In this document: piece by piece, positions 62,412-64,000 of the stretch
Position numbering within the stretch: position 1 is the stretch's first letter
How the letters are laid out: every line of letters begins with the position of its first letter
NCBI RefSeq assembly: GCF_000019085.1
Contig: NC_010321.1
Location: 2,119,001-2,183,000 of the forward strand
From: Thermoanaerobacter pseudethanolicus ATCC 33223
Lineage (GTDB): Bacteria > Bacillota > Thermoanaerobacteria > Thermoanaerobacterales > Thermoanaerobacteraceae
DNA: 64,000 bases
Reading direction: 5' to 3'
Program-made: the position numbers and the translations under genes
The notes under the pieces: model-generated
Told to the model about the DNA's origin: nothing
The model's database searches: none
The model's input: the letters and a program-made list of their open reading frames with translations, nothing else

Positions 62412-63263
62412 TTATGCTCTTCCTGCTGCTCCAAATAAAATCATTTTTTGCTTAATTACTTCTTTCATCGCATCTTTACACGGACCTAAAATTTTTCTTG
62501 GGTCGTATACTTCACTATCTTTTTCTAATAAATCTCTTAGTCTTCGTGCAAAAGCTTGTCTTATATCCGTATCTATGTTTATCTTATTTATGCCAAGGCT
62601 TACAGCCTTCTTTATAGCCTCTTCAGGAACTCCTGAAGCTCCATGTAAAACTAAAGGAATATTGAGCATTTCTTTTATTTTTTTAAGTCTATCAAAGTCC
62701 AGCTTAGGTTCTCCTTTGTAAGGTCCATGAGCTGTCCCAATAGCTATAGCTAAATAATCTACTCCTGTTTCTTTTGCGAATTTTAAAGCTTCTTCTGGGT
62801 CTGTCATAGCCGCTTCTCTTTCATCTACTGTGATATTATCCTCTGTACCACCAATTTTTCCGATTTCAGCTTCAACAGAAACTCCCATTCCGTGAGCAAT
62901 TTGCACCACAGTTTTCGTCACTTTTATATTTTCTTCGAGTGGCAATTTTGATGCATCCATCATTACAGAAGTCCAACCATTTCTCAAGCATTTCATGACC
63001 GTATTGAAATCTGTACCATGGTCAAGGTGAAGGGCAATTGGAACTGACGCTTTTTCCGCCATTGTCCTGACAATCGCTGAAATCGTCTCAATACCAGCGT
63101 ATTTCAATCCTCCCTCACTGACTTGTATTATGACTGGTGATTTAGTCTCTTCTGCTGCTTCCACAATGGCTTGAGTAATTTCTAAATTACTGGTGTTAAA
63201 AGCTCCAACTGCATATCCTTCTTTATGGGCCTTTTCCAATATCTCTATACCTGTCACTAACAT
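62412..63263 (-). CDS. fba: Class II fructose-bisphosphate aldolase
   Basis: This 283-residue zinc enzyme of glycolysis has zinc His residues in ALHLDHGTDF near residue 80, IAIGTAHGPYKGEP near 175 and LVLHGASGVPEE near 207. EAEIGKIGGTEDN lies near 131. ATG 63263 is 9 bases after AAAGGAG, giving MLVTGIEILEKAHKEGYAVGAFN; the upstream in-frame ATG at 63296 lacks an SD. Tagatose-1,6-bisphosphate aldolases are close relatives, but the position after spo0F is that of Bacillus fbaA. Confidence 0.93.
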   Translation of the reverse strand: MLVTGIEILEKAHKEGYAVGAFNTSNLEITQAIVEAAEETKSPVIIQVSEGGLKYAGIETISAIVRTMAEKASVPIALHLDHGTDFNTVMKCLRNGWTSVMMDASKLPLEENIKVTKTVVQIAHGMGVSVEAEIGKIGGTEDNITVDEREAAMTDPEEALKFAKETGVDYLAIAIGTAHGPYKGEPKLDFDRLKKIKEMLNIPLVLHGASGVPEEAIKKAVSLGINKINIDTDIRQAFARRLRDLLEKDSEVYDPRKILGPCKDAMKEVIKQKMILFGAAGRA

Positions 63264-63330
63264 TTCTAACAACTCCTTTATTATAACTGTTTTCAAAATA
63301 CTACCTAATATTATGTAACTTTACTTTTTC

Positions 63331-63359
63331 ATTATAGCATTTGTTTAAAGCTAGCTCAA
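63331..63359 (-). promoter_or_regulatory. Promoter of fba
   Basis: TTGAGC (63354-63359), 17 bases, TATAAT (63331-63336) on the minus strand. The start would be about 60 bases ahead of the fba start codon, after the spo0F terminator. Confidence 0.7.
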
Positions 63360-63390
63360 GAAAAATATAAAAAGGTACAAACGTACCTTA
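63360..63390 (-). terminator. Terminator of spo0F
   Basis: AAGGTAC (63372-63378), 4-base loop, GTACCTT (63383-63389), then TTTTTATATTTTTC on the minus strand. Confidence 0.75.
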
Positions 63391-63738
63391 TACAAACATT
63401 TCTTGCTTTAGACTATCATAAACTAAATTTTTTAGTGTTATTATGTCAAAAGGTTTAGAGATAAAAGGAAACTCCGTAAAAGGCTCTTGTGGCTCATCTG
63501 CTGACATTATAATACCTTTCATGTTTGGATGAATATTCTTAACTTTTTTGATGATTTTTAGCATATCTTTTGCCATGTGTAAATCAAACAATCCTACATC
63601 AGGTCTAAATTTTTCTATCTCTTTGTCAAAATGGCTAATATCACTGTAAGTTCTCACTTCATGGCCATCCATCGTGAAAATTTCTTCTATTAAACTACAG
63701 ATTCCCTTATTATCGTCTAAAACTAAAATTTTACTCAT
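63388..63738 (-). CDS. spo0F: Single-domain response regulator, probably Spo0F
   Basis: This 116-residue receiver domain has no output domain. The acidic pocket is VLDDN at residues 5-9, the phosphorylated Asp is in VGLFDLHM near residue 54, the switch Ser is in IIMSADE near 82, and Lys is in FISKPFD near 98. Its position directly upstream of fba is that of spo0F in Bacillus. Classical Spo0F relays phosphate to Spo0B; clostridia-like anaerobes usually lack that phosphorelay, so here it may serve another kinase. ATG 63738 follows AAAGGTGG. Confidence 0.75.
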   Translation of the reverse strand: MSKILVLDDNKGICSLIEEIFTMDGHEVRTYSDISHFDKEIEKFRPDVGLFDLHMAKDMLKIIKKVKNIHPNMKGIIMSADEPQEPFTEFPFISKPFDIITLKNLVYDSLKQEMFV

Positions 63739-63846
63739 TTTATGCCACCTTTTACACCCATAAATCTTTCTTTAACACACACAATAATTAATATTCTACA
63801 AAAAAATAAATATTCCTCTTTTTAAATCAAAAATTTATTAAAAAAT

Positions 63847-64000
63847 TTATGAATTAGCAATTTCTATTGCTTTATCTACAATTTTGTCGTCAATCTCTAA
63901 CTCTAATAAATCTAAATTTTTCCTTACATGTTCGGGATTTTTCGTTCCTAAAAGCACTGAATAGATGCAATATTTTTATTCGTTCCCTTCTAGTAACTGA
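63847..64000 (-). pseudogene. C-terminal piece of an aldo/keto reductase with a frame break, cut by the window edge
   Basis: On the minus strand SVLLGTKNPEHVRKNLDLLELEIDDKIVDKAIEIANS ends at TAA 63847-63849 and is typical of the cofactor-binding end of aldo/keto reductases. Upstream in that frame is a TAA. The expected preceding residues (NKNIASI) appear in another frame. At least one base seems lost near 63960, and that frame too has a stop close by. The rest lies outside the window. Confidence 0.55.

Overview
The window is a stretch of AT-rich chromosome from a thermophilic, anaerobic, spore-forming Firmicute, most likely Thermoanaerobacter or a close relative. The evidence is the protein content: a class II xylose isomerase that reads like the known Thermoanaerobacter enzyme, Firmicute sporulation genes (spoIID, spoIIQ, spoIIID, spo0F), the Bacillus-like order ywmB-murA-spoIID-spoIIQ-spoIIID-mbl-flhO-flhP-fabZ, and strong Shine-Dalgarno (SD) sites with frequent TTG and GTG starts. 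The genus is inferred from recalled sequences, not from a search. Nearly all genes lie on the minus strand. No rRNA, tRNA, CRISPR array or prophage was seen.

Layout. (1) 1-8300: xylose/xylo-oligosaccharide cluster, read right to left: a 48-codon leader ORF, xylA, xylB, a lipoprotein binding protein, two ABC permeases (the second frameshifted) and a family 3 glycosidase that runs off the left edge. (2) 8340-10530: ktrBA potassium uptake. (3) 10550-33420: a sugar-acid catabolic island. It has two modules built alike. Each has a LevR-type sigma-54 activator, a near-consensus sigma-54 promoter directly behind it, a PTS, D-2-hydroxyacid dehydrogenases and a KDPG-type aldolase. Module 1 has a mannose-family PTS and ends beside gnd. 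Module 2 has a galactitol-family PTS, a two-subunit altronate/galactarate-type dehydratase, a galactonate dehydratase homologue and an MFS transporter. Neither module has a sugar-acid kinase, which fits phosphorylation during PTS uptake. The galactitol-type EIIC gene carries an in-frame TAG. (4) 33530-38680: a PIN/Phd toxin-antitoxin pair, pgeF, a small membrane protein, a ferredoxin-like DUF362 protein, murJ and fabZ. (5) 38690-40700: a TnpB gene with a highly structured right end, a stub of an IS607-type recombinase, and a GC-rich structured repeat, all inserted between fabZ and the flagellar gene that normally lies next to it. (6) 40690-51710: flagellar rod genes, mbl, spoIIID, spoIIQ, spoIID, a PEP/pyruvate-binding protein, ald, murA and ywmB. 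(7) 51970-63740: housekeeping genes (comEB, upp, rpiB, ywlE, ywlC, a ZIP transporter, prfA, prmC, yqhQ, tdk, rpmE, rho, fba, spo0F). A broken aldo/keto reductase end lies at the right edge.

The observations most worth following are these. First, the island looks like a variant of the sigma-54-controlled glucosaminate (dga) system in which 2-hydroxyacid dehydrogenases replace the ammonia lyase. Second, there are two copies of a structured repeat (40354-40667 and 56495-56746), with compensatory base changes in an 18-bp terminal stem, each flanked by duplicated copies of the local transcription terminator. Third, several C-rich short transcripts or leaders end in terminators (46312-46406, 51637-51706, 56229-56367).
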